DNA of 64,000 nucleotides from G026625185 sp963727835 (GTDB lineage: Bacteria > Desulfobacterota > WTBG01 > JAGOGO01), in the NCBI GenBank assembly GCA_963727835.1, contig CAVSIB010000059.1, forward strand, positions 33,452-97,451, read 5' to 3'. Shown piece after piece: positions 8,268 through 17,433 of this stretch. The notes under the pieces were generated by a model. The model was given only the letters and a program-made list of their open reading frames with translations. It was not told the origin of the DNA and made no database searches. The position numbers and the translations under genes were made by a program. The first letter of the stretch is position 1, and each line of letters starts with the position of its first letter.

Positions 8268-9260
8268 GTGAAAGATTACATCCACAGCATCGGGGAAAAG
8301 GTTCTCGGGGGAGAGAAAATAAACTTTACTGAGGCAAAAAAGCTTCTTAACACTCCTCAAGCAGACATTGTTTATCTCATCGCCATTGCCCATAACGTTC
8401 GCCATCATTTCTTTGGTGATAACGTAGGGCTTTGCACGATAATCAATGCAAAGTCCGGTCGTTGTTCTGAAGATTGCGCATTCTGTGCCCAATCAACACA
8501 CTATCAAGGCGAATGCGAAATTTATCCCTTGGTTGAGGTGGAACACATTATCCGAGCCGCGCTTGATGCCACATCCAAAGGAATCCAGCGTTTCAGTATC
8601 GTAACCAGTGGCCGAGGGTTAGGGAAAAAGGATTTTAAAAAAGTTCTCGAGTCTGTTAAAGCCATCATCCAGGAAACCCCTTTGCAGGTTGATTGTTCTT
8701 TGGGGATTTTGTCACAAGAACAAGCTACCGCTCTCAAAGACGCCGGTGTTGAGCGTTATCACCACAACTTGGAAACCGCGCCGAGTTTTTTTGATAAAAT
8801 CTGTACCACTCACTCCATCGCAGAAAAAATTAAAACTCTCAACATAATGAAGGATGCGGGGTTAAGTCTTTGCTCCGGGGGCATTCTCGGCTTGGGTGAA
8901 TCTCCGGAACAATGGCTGGAGATGATTTTTGTGCTCCGTGATCTTGGCGTTGATTCTATTCCCGTAAATATCTTAAATCCCCGCCCGGGAACCCCGCTTG
9001 AAAACCTTAAGCCGCCAACTCCGTTAGAGGTATTAAAAATCCTTGCCATTATGAGGCTGATTGTGCCACAAACGGAAATCCGTTTAGCAGGGGGCAGAGA
9101 AGTTAATCTTCGCGATTTTCAGGCAGCCGCTTATTGGGCGGGAGTTACCGGCATGATCGTGGGTGGCTATCTCACCACCGGAGGCCGAGCTTTGAAACAA
9201 GACCTCCAACTGCTTAAAGACTTGGGGCTTTGTTGGGAAGCAAGAACGCAGAAACAGTAG
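8268..9260 (+). CDS. bioB: Biotin synthase
   Basis: BioB is a radical SAM enzyme that inserts sulfur into dethiobiotin in the last step of biotin synthesis. The 330-residue length is usual. The radical SAM cysteines are in CSEDCAFCAQS (about residues 65-75). VTSGRG, the YHHNLETAP motif that holds the substrate, CSGGILGLGE and NILNPRPGTPL are all present, as is the Arg of IRLAGGRE that ligates the [2Fe-2S] cluster. The start is GTG 8268. No other biotin genes lie nearby; a DUF72 remnant overlaps its last 31 nt. Confidence 0.97.
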   Translation: MKDYIHSIGEKVLGGEKINFTEAKKLLNTPQADIVYLIAIAHNVRHHFFGDNVGLCTIINAKSGRCSEDCAFCAQSTHYQGECEIYPLVEVEHIIRAALDATSKGIQRFSIVTSGRGLGKKDFKKVLESVKAIIQETPLQVDCSLGILSQEQATALKDAGVERYHHNLETAPSFFDKICTTHSIAEKIKTLNIMKDAGLSLCSGGILGLGESPEQWLEMIFVLRDLGVDSIPVNILNPRPGTPLENLKPPTPLEVLKILAIMRLIVPQTEIRLAGGREVNLRDFQAAAYWAGVTGMIVGGYLTTGGRALKQDLQLLKDLGLCWEARTQKQ

Positions 9261-9598
9261 GAATAATAAAAATCGGAACCAGTGCCTTTCAGTTTGAAGA
9301 CTGGAAAGTGTCGGTCTATCCGCCGGATATCACTGAACCAGCAATGTTCTCTTATTATGAAAAACATCTCGGCTTTGACACCGTTGAGATCAATTTTACT
9401 TACTACCACCTGCCTTCTCCCAAAGCAATGGATGGAATGGCAAAAAAGACTTCCGACGGATTCGAATTTTCCGTCCGTTCCTATAAGGAAATGACCCATG
9501 AGATCTGGGAGGATAAAAAGCGATTACATTTAAATTTTTTCCAAGAAGAAAAAAGGAGTTATGATGAAGCCTGTCTTTATCGAAGCAATCACCCTTGA
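9230..9598 (+). pseudogene. Truncated DUF72 (YecE-like) gene
   Basis: The frame encodes the N-terminal half of a DUF72 protein: IGTSAFQFEDWKVSVYPP, FDTVEINFTYYHLP and FEFSVRSYKEMTH match the family's first barrel strands. Family members are usually about 240 residues. Here homology stops near 9540, the frame ends at codon 122, and the last 38 nt overlap the next gene. No C-terminal half is found in any frame. The best start available is TTG 9230 inside bioB; no strong ribosome site is visible. A 3' deletion joining this remnant to the next gene's ribosome site is the simplest reading. Confidence 0.7.
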
Positions 9599-10250
9599 TG
9601 ATGCCTGGCATCAAGCGGTTTATAACCTTTTTGAACATGGCCGGCGATATTCTATCGATCAGGGCAGTTATACAGGCAGTGAGCGCATTGAATTTGACTT
9701 TGTGGTTATACGGATAAAAGCTCCGTGGGAAGAGCCCCGGTTACCTAAGATCCCCGAACAACTCAACATACCGTCGCCGGTTAGCGAAGATTATGTGGTA
9801 GGTTATTTTAATGATTATATCATGGGGGGCAAAAAAGCCGACGGTGAAGATTATACCTATGGGGAAAGATTAACCAACGCGCAAAAGCGAGACGGTGGTT
9901 TCTTAAATCAAATTGAGGAGGCCATCAAGCGGTACAAAAAAGAAGGGTTCGGCACGAACCAGATTATCCTTCAAGTCGGACAGCCCTCTGACCTTCTTCT
10001 CGATGACCCACCTTGTTTACGTCATATTGATACTAAAGTTCGAGACAATACCCTCCACTTTTTCCCTTACTTTCGTTCCTGGGACCTATGGGGAGGGTTT
10101 CCGGCTAATTTAGCCGCCCTCCAGCTTTTGAAGGAATATATGGCTTCGGAAATCGGAGTCCATGACGGTGAAATCGTAGCCAGCTCAAAAGGGTTACATA
10201 TTTATAGACACGTTGAAGAACTGGCAAAGTTGAGATTTGGAAAATCATAA
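9561..10250 (+). CDS. Thymidylate synthase family protein, archaeal-type
   Basis: This 229-residue protein resembles the short, archaeal-type ThyA branch. It has the nucleophile motif PPCLRHI (Cys near residue 157), followed by FFPYFRSWDLWGGFPANLAAL, which carries the Arg/Ser, Asp and Asn positions of the dUMP site, and ends GLHIYRHVEELAKL, comparable to the HIYxxH of ThyA. Expected activity is reductive methylation of dUMP with methylene-tetrahydrofolate, but related hydroxymethylases share the fold. AAGGAG precedes two adjacent ATGs (9561 and 9564); the second has the better spacing. The gene sits between a DUF72 remnant and a PAS remnant, so the neighbourhood is rearranged. Confidence 0.7.
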   Translation: MMKPVFIEAITLDDAWHQAVYNLFEHGRRYSIDQGSYTGSERIEFDFVVIRIKAPWEEPRLPKIPEQLNIPSPVSEDYVVGYFNDYIMGGKKADGEDYTYGERLTNAQKRDGGFLNQIEEAIKRYKKEGFGTNQIILQVGQPSDLLLDDPPCLRHIDTKVRDNTLHFFPYFRSWDLWGGFPANLAALQLLKEYMASEIGVHDGEIVASSKGLHIYRHVEELAKLRFGKS

Positions 10251-10279
10251 TTTTTTTAAAAAAGGCAAGAAAAAAAGCC

Positions 10280-11069
10280 ATGGAACAAGAAATGGATTTT
10301 TTTGAAAAAGAACCCTTTTTCACTTCCCTGGGAGATAAAAACCTCAGGGCCTTGTTAGAAAAACTTCCATTCCCTCTTTTTGTGGTTGGTCCGGAGGAAA
10401 AAATTCTTTACCTTAATGCAATTGCTGAAAAAATTTACCAGTGTAGATTTTCCGCTGTTGTTAACCAGCCACTTTCAAAGGTTTTATTTCTCATTGATCC
10501 CACGATTATTTCGAAAGCCCTCGCTAATATTTTTAGGGGTCGAAAAATTACTATTGAGGAATGGGAAGAAGAACAATACTGCGAAGGAAGAATTTTTTGG
10601 CGCCAAGGTTATTTTATTCCCTTATTTAACCAACACGGTGAGGTAACGTATGGAGTGGTTTCTATTATTGACACAACGGAATGGATGAGAACCGAAAAAA
10701 AATTGAAGAAAGGCTTAGAGGAGTTTCAATTGTTTTTTGAAAAATCTCCTGACCCTATCCTCATTTTAAAAGCAGACCAGATCAGGGGAGCTAATCATGC
10801 GTGGGAAAAAATGATGGGGGGGACAAAAGGAAGAATTTTTTGGCAAAAGCATCTGGGAAATCTCCCCTGAATTCCAAGAAGGAGGGAGTCCTTCCCGGAA
10901 AATTGCCGAAGAAAAAATATCAGCAGCATTAGCGGGTAGTTCGCAACTATTTACATGGCACTTCCTTGCCAAAAATGGATCACTAATAAAAACCGAAGTA
11001 AATCTTACCGCAATATCTTCTCCGGAAATGCCTTCACTCATACAAGCGATAGTCAGGGAAAATATATAG
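10280..11069 (+). pseudogene. Frameshifted two-PAS sensor fragment
   Basis: The first frame (10280-10870) encodes two PAS domains: residues ~25-135, with LPFPLFVVGPEEKILYLN and PLFNQHGEVTYGVVSIIDTT, and a second beginning near residue 147 (FQLFFEKSPDPILIL). Inside the second PAS, at a run of seven G (10816-10822), the frame is lost. Skipping one base restores a perfect PAS continuation, FFGKSIWEISPEF then ALAGSSQLFTWHFLAKNGS, up to a stop at 11067-11069. No kinase, GGDEF or other output domain follows, so the gene is also truncated after the PAS. A tail similar to IVRDITERK seems to have decayed. Slipped-strand phase variation at G7 is possible but the missing output domain speaks against function. 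Confidence 0.75.
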
Positions 11070-11484
11070 GATGGCACCATAACGGTGTTCTTCAAAAAAA
11101 AAAATGGAATTAAAAGAAAAAAGAAGGAAAAAGTAGATTTTTGAAGCTTTCTCATTTTCCTTGGTCTCCCTAAAGTCTGTTGAAAATGTGACTAACCAAT
11201 GAAAAGGTAGCTCTTTTTTTAGACATCGTTTTTCTCCTTTCTCTGTATAGCACTCCACCGTATCTCTCATTAATAGTTATTGGCTTTTCGATAGTTATCA
11301 ATTGTGCAATTCTTTGCTTTTCAAACGCGAAAATCTCTCGGAAATTAACTTTGACAGGAGTTTGCTTTTGACTAATATTCAGAAAGTATTTTGTGCAGGA
11401 GGAAGAAAGATCGTGAGGAAGGATCATAAGGTTAAAAATAGTTAAAATACTTTTTTAGCCTAACCCAAGGAGGAGAGAAGGGGA
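11070..11484. other. Intergenic region upstream of dnaA
   Basis: These 415 nt hold no supported gene. The first part looks like decayed coding DNA from the PAS sensor. A good promoter lies at 11351-11378, leaving a leader of about 100 nt before dnaA. I found no cluster of DnaA boxes (TTATCCACA); TTATCAATT near 11296 is a poor match, so this is not clearly an origin. Confidence 0.5.
11351..11378 (+). promoter_or_regulatory. Putative sigma-70 promoter for dnaA
   Basis: A perfect TTGACA (11351-11356) and TAATAT (11373-11378, four of six) are spaced by 16 nt. Transcription would start near 11385, about 100 nt before the dnaA start codon. Confidence 0.6.
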
Positions 11485-12837
11485 ATGGAGATTCAAGTAT
11501 GGAACCTTTTCAATGAAGCATTGAAAAAAAGAGTCGGCATTGCTTCATTCAATCGTTGGTTATCCCAGCTCAAGCCAGTAGAATACCACGCAAATAAATT
11601 AGTCTTGGTTTGTCCGAATAAATTTGTCCTCGATTGGGTCAAACTAAATTATCATAAAGATCTCATGAGCGCCTTCCACCAGGTAACAGGTGAAGAAGTG
11701 TTGGTGGATTTTATTTCCCACTCTGACAATAATGGAAATGGGTATGGAAACAATAAAGAGATTCCCTCCCCTTCGCAGTTAGCACTCCCTGGTACCGAAC
11801 GCTATCTTACTGGACTTCCTTTTATCAATCGGGAGTATACATTCCAAAACTTTATTGTAGGACCAGGCAACCAGCTTGCTTATGCTTCTGCCTTAGCCGT
11901 CACTGATGGAGAACCCCGACTCTATAATCCCCTTTTCTTTTATTCCCCGGAAGGTTTGGGAAAGACCCACCTTTCCAGTGCGGTGGGACAAAAAATTTAT
12001 TCCACTCATCCGGAGGTAAAGGTTTTTTACACAACGGCCGAATGGTTTACCCACGAGATGATTCAGGCGCTTCGTAAAAATACTATCCTGGAGTTCAAAG
12101 AAAAATATCGAAAGTACTGTGATGTGTTAGTCATCGAAGATATCCAGTTTTTACAAAAAAAGGAAAAAACCCAAGAAGAAATCTTTTATACCCTCGATAC
12201 CTTGATCCAAATGGGAAAACAAGTGGTTTTGACTGCTAATTCCAATCCCCGAGAAATTAGCGACCTCAAGACAAACCTAAAATCCAGAATGGGAAGCGGT
12301 CTCGTGGTAGATATTAAACCACCGGATTATGAGACCAAAAGGAAAATAATCGCTCAAAAGTGCGCGGAAGAAAATGTAACGATCACCGAAGATGTGGCTG
12401 ATTTTATCGCTCAGACTATAAAAAGCAACATCCGGGATATAAAAAGCGCCCTCATCCAACTTATTGCAAGCTCTTCTCTCCTAGGAAGATCAATAGATCT
12501 GGATTTAGCGAAGGAAACGCTCAAGAGTTTTATCCAAAATAAGTTAGTTGATATTATGGATATTCAAAAATTTATTTCCCGACAATTTAAAGTTTCGCCT
12601 GAACAACTTAAGGCTAAGTCTCGTTCACGGACAATAAATTATCCCCGGCAAATCGCCTATTATTTCTGCCGCAAATACACTGACAGCACCTTGTCAACCA
12701 TTGGGAGTTTCTTCAACCGGAATCACTCCTCAGTCATTCGGGCCCTCAATCAATTTGAAATATCCCTTCGCACCAACCGGGGGGTAAAAGACGCGGTTAA
12801 TTTACTCACCCAGCAATTTGAAAAAATATATTTCTAA
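11485..12837 (+). CDS. dnaA: DnaA family replication initiator, divergent
   Basis: DnaA is an AAA+ ATPase that binds DnaA boxes and opens the replication origin. Domains in order: domain I (residues 1-80), a short linker, the AAA+ domain III from about residue 110 (YTFQNFIVGPGNQLAYASAL), Walker A EGLGKTHL near 155-162, Walker B VLVIEDIQFL near 211, an arginine finger region LKSRMGSG, and domain IV. In domain IV the usual RPRQ is YPRQ and the DNA-contact loop GGRDHTTV reads FNRNHSSV, a marked departure. At 450 residues the length is normal. The gene has an excellent AGGAGG site, but dnaN, recF and an obvious origin are absent, so it may be a second DnaA paralogue. Confidence 0.88.
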   Translation: MEIQVWNLFNEALKKRVGIASFNRWLSQLKPVEYHANKLVLVCPNKFVLDWVKLNYHKDLMSAFHQVTGEEVLVDFISHSDNNGNGYGNNKEIPSPSQLALPGTERYLTGLPFINREYTFQNFIVGPGNQLAYASALAVTDGEPRLYNPLFFYSPEGLGKTHLSSAVGQKIYSTHPEVKVFYTTAEWFTHEMIQALRKNTILEFKEKYRKYCDVLVIEDIQFLQKKEKTQEEIFYTLDTLIQMGKQVVLTANSNPREISDLKTNLKSRMGSGLVVDIKPPDYETKRKIIAQKCAEENVTITEDVADFIAQTIKSNIRDIKSALIQLIASSSLLGRSIDLDLAKETLKSFIQNKLVDIMDIQKFISRQFKVSPEQLKAKSRSRTINYPRQIAYYFCRKYTDSTLSTIGSFFNRNHSSVIRALNQFEISLRTNRGVKDAVNLLTQQFEKIYF

Positions 12838-12933
12838 TTTTTTAATTCAGACGTCGTGAACAAAAAAAATTGTTCTTCTTATTGATTTCTCTTTTTTTTC
12901 TGCCAAAAAAACAGATCACTTATTTTAAACGAA

Positions 12934-14274
12934 CTATTCCTTCCCCTGATTGGTTTTAAGCTTTCTCCAGGTATCGAGCCGTTCTTTAATTTCTTTTTCT
13001 TGCCCTCGGTCAGTCGGACGATAATAAATATGGCCGCGCAATTTCTCAGGAAGATGGTTCTGGTTTACAATTGCTTCGGAAAAGTTGTGAGCGTACTTGT
13101 ATTCTTTTCCGTATCCTAAGTCTTTCATAAGTTTTGTGGGGGCGTTCCTGATGTGGAGAGGAACCGGAAGCGCACCTTCCTTCCGCACATCCTCCTGAGC
13201 CTTTCCATACGCGGTATAAAGGGCATTGCTCTTTGGCGCACACGCCAGATAAATAGCAACCTGCACGAGCGCCAGTTCGCCTTCCGGAGAACCCACAAAT
13301 TGAAAAGTCTGAAAACCGGAAACTGCCACCTGAAGCGCCTGGGGGTCAGCATTGCCGATATCCTCGGAAGCAAACCTCACCATCCTCCGGGCAATATAGA
13401 GAGGCTCTTCGCCTGCCTCTAGCATCCGCACCAGCCAATACAAAGCGCCATCCGGATCGCTATCTCTCAGGCTTTTGTGAAGAGCGGAAATAAGGTTGTA
13501 ATGTTCTTCTCCCGATTTATCATAAAGGAGGGCTTTTTTCTGCATCGCCTCCTGAACCTGGGACACAGAAATTATGCGAATGTTTTTTTCATCGGGCGGG
13601 ATACTAAAAACCGCAAACTCGATGGTGTTTAAGGCAGTCCGCCCATCCCCATCGGAAAAATGAGCGATGTACTCCAAGGCCTCCGGGCTTATTTCCAGGT
13701 GGTACTCCCCTAAACCTTTTTCTTTATCGTTCAACGCTCGCTTAAGAATGGTTATTATTTCCTCTTCACCTAAGGGATTGAGCACAAATACCTTGGTTCG
13801 GGAAAGAAGCGGAGAAATCACTTCAAAGGAAGGATTTTCGGTTGTCGCGCCAATTAAAATTATGGTGCCCGCCTCAATATGAGGAAGGAAAGCGTCCTGC
13901 TGGGCTTTGTTGAACCGATGGATTTCATCAACAAACAGAATGGTCTTTTTCTTATTATAACTCCATTGGCGGCGTGCTTCATTAATCACCTCTTTGATCT
14001 CTTTCACCCCTGAGGTAACCGCGCTGAAAGCGACAAAATATTCTCCGGTGAGCTGAGTAATGAGGTGAGCCAAGGTGGTTTTGCCTGATCCGGGAGGCCC
14101 CCACAAGATCATGGAAGGGATCTGCTTCGCCAGGATAGCCTGCCGTAAAATCCGGCCTTCTCCCAGAAGATGCTCCTGACCCACAAATTCATCCAAAGTC
14201 CGAGGCCGCATCCGGTCCGCTAAAGGCGCGGATATTTTTTTTTCAGCCTGAGGATGAGGGGAAAAAAGATCCAT
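12934..14274 (-). CDS. rarA: Replication-associated recombination protein A (MgsA/WRNIP1 family AAA+ ATPase)
   Basis: RarA acts at stalled replication forks together with SSB and RecA. The sequence shows LADRMRPRTLDEFVGQEHL, Walker A GPPGSGKTTL, Walker B LFVDEIHRFN, sensor-1 GATTENPSF, SPLLSRTKVF, and the tetramerisation region SDPDGALYWLVRMLEAGE, all typical. ATG 14274 is preferred (446 residues); an in-frame TTG at 14286 would add four residues. A very good promoter lies at 14310-14338. The gene converges on dnaA with a 96-nt spacer that contains a small GAACAA/TTGTTC hairpin. Confidence 0.95.
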   Translation of the reverse strand: MDLFSPHPQAEKKISAPLADRMRPRTLDEFVGQEHLLGEGRILRQAILAKQIPSMILWGPPGSGKTTLAHLITQLTGEYFVAFSAVTSGVKEIKEVINEARRQWSYNKKKTILFVDEIHRFNKAQQDAFLPHIEAGTIILIGATTENPSFEVISPLLSRTKVFVLNPLGEEEIITILKRALNDKEKGLGEYHLEISPEALEYIAHFSDGDGRTALNTIEFAVFSIPPDEKNIRIISVSQVQEAMQKKALLYDKSGEEHYNLISALHKSLRDSDPDGALYWLVRMLEAGEEPLYIARRMVRFASEDIGNADPQALQVAVSGFQTFQFVGSPEGELALVQVAIYLACAPKSNALYTAYGKAQEDVRKEGALPVPLHIRNAPTKLMKDLGYGKEYKYAHNFSEAIVNQNHLPEKLRGHIYYRPTDRGQEKEIKERLDTWRKLKTNQGKE

Positions 14275-14309
14275 AGAGACGTCCAAAAAAGATGGGTAAA
14301 GTTACTTTC

Positions 14310-14338
14310 ATAATATTCTTGGGGTGCTTCATTGTCAA
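14310..14338 (-). promoter_or_regulatory. Sigma-70 promoter for rarA
   Basis: On the minus strand TTGACA (14338-14333) and TATTAT (14315-14310) are separated by exactly 17 nt. The predicted start is near 14303, about 30 nt before the rarA ATG. The -35 box is part of the left arm of the inverted repeat at 14333-14371. Confidence 0.7.
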
Positions 14339-14371
14339 GGAACTATCTTATTTCTGAGTAGTTTCTTGACA
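14333..14371. repeat. Inverted repeat overlapping the rarA -35 box
   Basis: TGTCAAGGAACTA (14333-14345) pairs with TAGTTTCTTGACA (14359-14371) at 12 of 13 positions around a 13-nt centre. Each outer end contains a TTGACA pointing outwards. It could be an operator or a stem-loop; no T-run follows on either strand. Confidence 0.6.
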
Positions 14372-14522
14372 GTATCAAAAACCAATAACAACCCTGCGGG
14401 ACTTCGCAAATTTTATCACAAGCATACCGCTGCTTTCCTTTCCAGCAGACTTTTCAAAAAAATTTATTTAAAATCATGTTACACAACAATACCTTTGTTA
14501 TCCAAGCGTTTATCCGTCGCAG

Positions 14523-14551
14523 TTGACAATCCTTCTCAATTTGAATAGGAT
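14523..14551 (+). promoter_or_regulatory. Putative sigma-70 promoter for iorA
   Basis: A perfect TTGACA (14523-14528) is followed after 17 nt by TAGGAT (14546-14551, four of six). The predicted start is near 14558, about 29 nt before the iorA ATG. Confidence 0.55.
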
Positions 14552-14586
14552 TACCTTCTCGTGATGTTAAAGTTTATGAATTTTTT

Positions 14587-16387
14587 ATGAATAAAAAAAT
14601 GAGAAAACTACTCTCAGGAAATGAAGCCATCGCCCGGGGTGCGTATGAGGCTGGAGTAATGGTTGCCACGGGTTATCCGGGAACCCCGAGCACTGAAATT
14701 CTCGAAACCCTTCTTTCTTATCCCACGATCAAGGTTGAATGGACTCCGAATGAAAAAGTGGCCCTCGAGGTGGGAAGCGGAGCGTCCCTAGCCGGAGCCC
14801 GGGCGTTGGTGGCCATGAAACATGTGGGTGTTAATGTGGCCGCTGATCCCCTCATGACCCTCCCCTACATCGGAGTAAAAGGGGGATTGGTACTGGTTTC
14901 TGCGGATGACCCGTCACTGCATAGCTCACAGAACGAACAAGATAACCGGCATTATGCCGCATTTGCTAAAGTGCCCATGCTGGAACCGAGTGACAGCCAG
15001 GAGGCGAAGAATTTTGTTGCCATCGCCTTTGCCGTGAGTGAAAAGTTCGACACCATCGTTTTGTTCCGCACCACCACCCGAGTCTCTCACTCAGTCTCCA
15101 TCGTTGAATTAGCACATCCCCGAAAACCAAAGATCCCCGCCGGTCTCATCAAAGACCCCCTCAAGTATGTGATGGTTCCCGCAAACGCCCGCAAACGGCA
15201 CCTTATTGTGGAAGAAAGGATAGAAAAACTGAAAGTCTTTGCGGAAGATTTTCCAGAAAACCGGATCGAATGGGGGGGAAAGAGTCTTGGCATCATTACC
15301 AGCGGTATCAGCTTTCAGCATGCCAAAGAAGTTTTTCCGCAAGCATCCTTTTTAAAACTGGGAATGACGTATCCGCTTCCAGAAAAAATGATTAAAAGGT
15401 TTGCCCATAACGTGAAAGAAGTCTTGGTCGTCGAAGAGCTTGATCCTTTTCTCGAAGAACGGGTGATCCTTCTGGGAATAAAAGTGAAGGGAAAGTCCCT
15501 CCTGCCTCGATGGGGTGAGCTTGATCCTGATCGGATAGAAGAAGGTATTAAAACCAAACACCTTAAAACTGCCGGACCAAGGGAATCCATTCCTTCCCGT
15601 CCCCCGAATCTTTGCCCAGGGTGTCCTCATCGGGGGGTCTTCTATGCCCTCAATAAATTAAAAGTCTTTGTAACCGGAGATATTGGCTGTTATACCTTGG
15701 CCTTTATGCCCCCTCTCAATGCGATTGATACCACGCTGTGCATGGGCGCAGGCATAGGGCAAGCCCATGGCATTGAAAAGGCAATGGGCGATAATGCTCT
15801 GGGGAAAGTTGTGGCGGTCATTGGTGACTCTACCTTTCTTCATTCAGGAATAACCGGCCTTCTCAACATGAGTTATAACCAAGGAAGATCAACCGTTATC
15901 ATCCTCGATAACCGCTATACGGCCATGACCGGCGGGCAGGAGCACCCGGGGACCGGATTTACTATCAGGGGAGACGAAACCTTTCGGGTTGATTATGGCG
16001 AGTTAGGGAAAGCGACTTGGCGCCCGTAATATCCGCACCGTAAACCCGTATCATGTTGCCGAGACACTAACCACAATCAAAGAAGAGGTAAACCGCCCTG
16101 AGCTTTCGATCGTGATTTCAGAAGCCCCCTGTATTTTCAACCGTCGAGAATTCACCCCGTTTCCAACACGCTTTCATGTTATGGAAGAAGCATGTATCGG
16201 CTGTCAAACGTGCATTCATTTGGGCTGTCCCGCGCTTGGGTGGGTGAAAAATATTCCCCACGACACGGGAGATGAAAAGGAAAAAAAGAAAGGCCGGGCC
16301 ATGATTGACCCTTTGCTCTGCATTGGGTGCGGTGTTTGCCAACAGGTGTGTAAAACAAAGGCAATTAAGGAAGTCGGACGTGAATAA
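14587..16387 (+). pseudogene. iorA: Indolepyruvate ferredoxin oxidoreductase alpha subunit, frameshifted
   Basis: IorA oxidises aryl-pyruvates from aromatic amino acids to acyl-CoA, reducing ferredoxin, in a complex with IorB. The first frame (14587-16029) carries the pyrimidine-binding domain (GYPGTPSTEILE, EVGSGASLAGARAL), CPGCPHRGVFYAL, and the TPP site GDSTFLHSGITGLLN...ILDN. At about 16015 one extra base shifts the frame. The sequence continues as LGARNIRTVNPYHVAETL and ends with the ferredoxin domain (CIGCQTCIHLGCPAL and CIGCGVCQQVCK). Joined, the product would be about 599 residues, the normal length. No iorB is adjacent in the window. Either an assembly error or a recent inactivation; the upstream promoter and ribosome site look intact. 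Confidence 0.85.
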
Positions 16388-17387
16388 GAATACCAAGGAC
16401 AGAGAACACACTTTCGAACCAGGATACAAGAAACTTTTACACTCGGGCGAACTTTCTCTTCGGATCACTCACGCGTATGAGCTCCTCTCCTGCTGCACCT
16501 TGTGTCCCCGTCACTGCAAAGCTAACCGCCTGCAAGGTGAAAAGGGTTTCTGCGGAGGCGGAAACACTCTGGAGATTGCTCATTACGGCCCTCACTTTGG
16601 AGAAGAACCGCCCTTAACCGGAGAAAAGGGCGCGGGTACCATTTTTTTTACCCACTGCAACCTTAAATGCTCCTTCTGCCAAAACCATCACCTCAGTCAC
16701 GAAGGAGTCGGGTACCCCATCAGCGAAGAAAAGCTCGGAGAAATCATGCTTCATCTCCAGGCGCTCGGCTGCCACAACATTGATTTAGTAACCCCTTCGC
16801 ATTTTCTCCCTTTTGTCCTGAAGGCACTATCCCTAGCCGCTACGCAGGGACTTCGGATTCCGCTGGTGTATAACTCCAGCGGATATGAATCTCCGGAAAC
16901 GCTGAAACTCCTTGAGGGGATCATAGACATTTATCTGCCGGATTGGAAGTATGCTGAGGAAAGCGTAGGGAAACTATATTCTAACGCGCCTGATTATCCT
17001 TCGGTCTGCCAGGCAGCAGTAAAAGAAATGTATCGCCAGGTGGGAGATGTGACTGTCGATGACAATGAGATCGCTCTGCGGGGTTTGATTATCAGACACT
17101 TGGTACTGCCTCACCACCTTACCAACAGTGAAAAGGTCCTCGCGCTTATACGCGCGGCCTTTCCCCGTTCAATTCGCGTAAGCCTTATGTCTCAATACGC
17201 TCCCCGGTTTCGCGCGCACGACCACTCCCTGATCAACCGACCCCTTAATCGAGAAGAATACCAGGAAATAAAAAAGGCAATGGAAAGATTGGAGTTCGAG
17301 GAATACTGGATCCAGGAGCTGGAAAGTCAGGAAGTGTTTTTCCCTGATTTTAAAATCACGAACCCCTTTTCTGTTCCCAAGGTTTAA
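16380..17387 (+). CDS. Radical SAM protein, PflX/PflA-like
   Basis: This is an uncharacterised radical SAM protein of the COG1313 (PflX) type. Start GTG 16380 overlaps the iorA stop by 8 nt and has AGGAAG upstream, giving 335 residues. An N-terminal cysteine cluster CCTLCPRHCKANRLQGEKGFC-like region (about residues 35-56, key Cys in CxxCxxxC and a distal Cys) precedes the SAM-binding motif CNLKCSFCQNHHLSH. The middle segment VTPSHFLPFVLKAL and PLVYNSSGYE fit the family. It may be a glycyl-radical activase or modify a partner protein; the target is unknown. Translational coupling to iorA suggests a shared function or at least shared expression. Confidence 0.8.
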   Translation: MNKNTKDREHTFEPGYKKLLHSGELSLRITHAYELLSCCTLCPRHCKANRLQGEKGFCGGGNTLEIAHYGPHFGEEPPLTGEKGAGTIFFTHCNLKCSFCQNHHLSHEGVGYPISEEKLGEIMLHLQALGCHNIDLVTPSHFLPFVLKALSLAATQGLRIPLVYNSSGYESPETLKLLEGIIDIYLPDWKYAEESVGKLYSNAPDYPSVCQAAVKEMYRQVGDVTVDDNEIALRGLIIRHLVLPHHLTNSEKVLALIRAAFPRSIRVSLMSQYAPRFRAHDHSLINRPLNREEYQEIKKAMERLEFEEYWIQELESQEVFFPDFKITNPFSVPKV

Positions 17388-17433
17388 AGACCCCCGCTGC
17401 CTTAATACCTTTAATCGATCAAAATCAACCCGG

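Noticed and set aside
11070..11484. Replication origin next to dnaA
   Set aside because: No cluster of TTATCCACA-like boxes or AT-rich DUE pattern could be recognised; a promoter explains the region.
16112..16387. Separate ferredoxin gene after iorA
   Set aside because: It continues the IorA sequence in a shifted frame and is the C-terminal domain of that protein.
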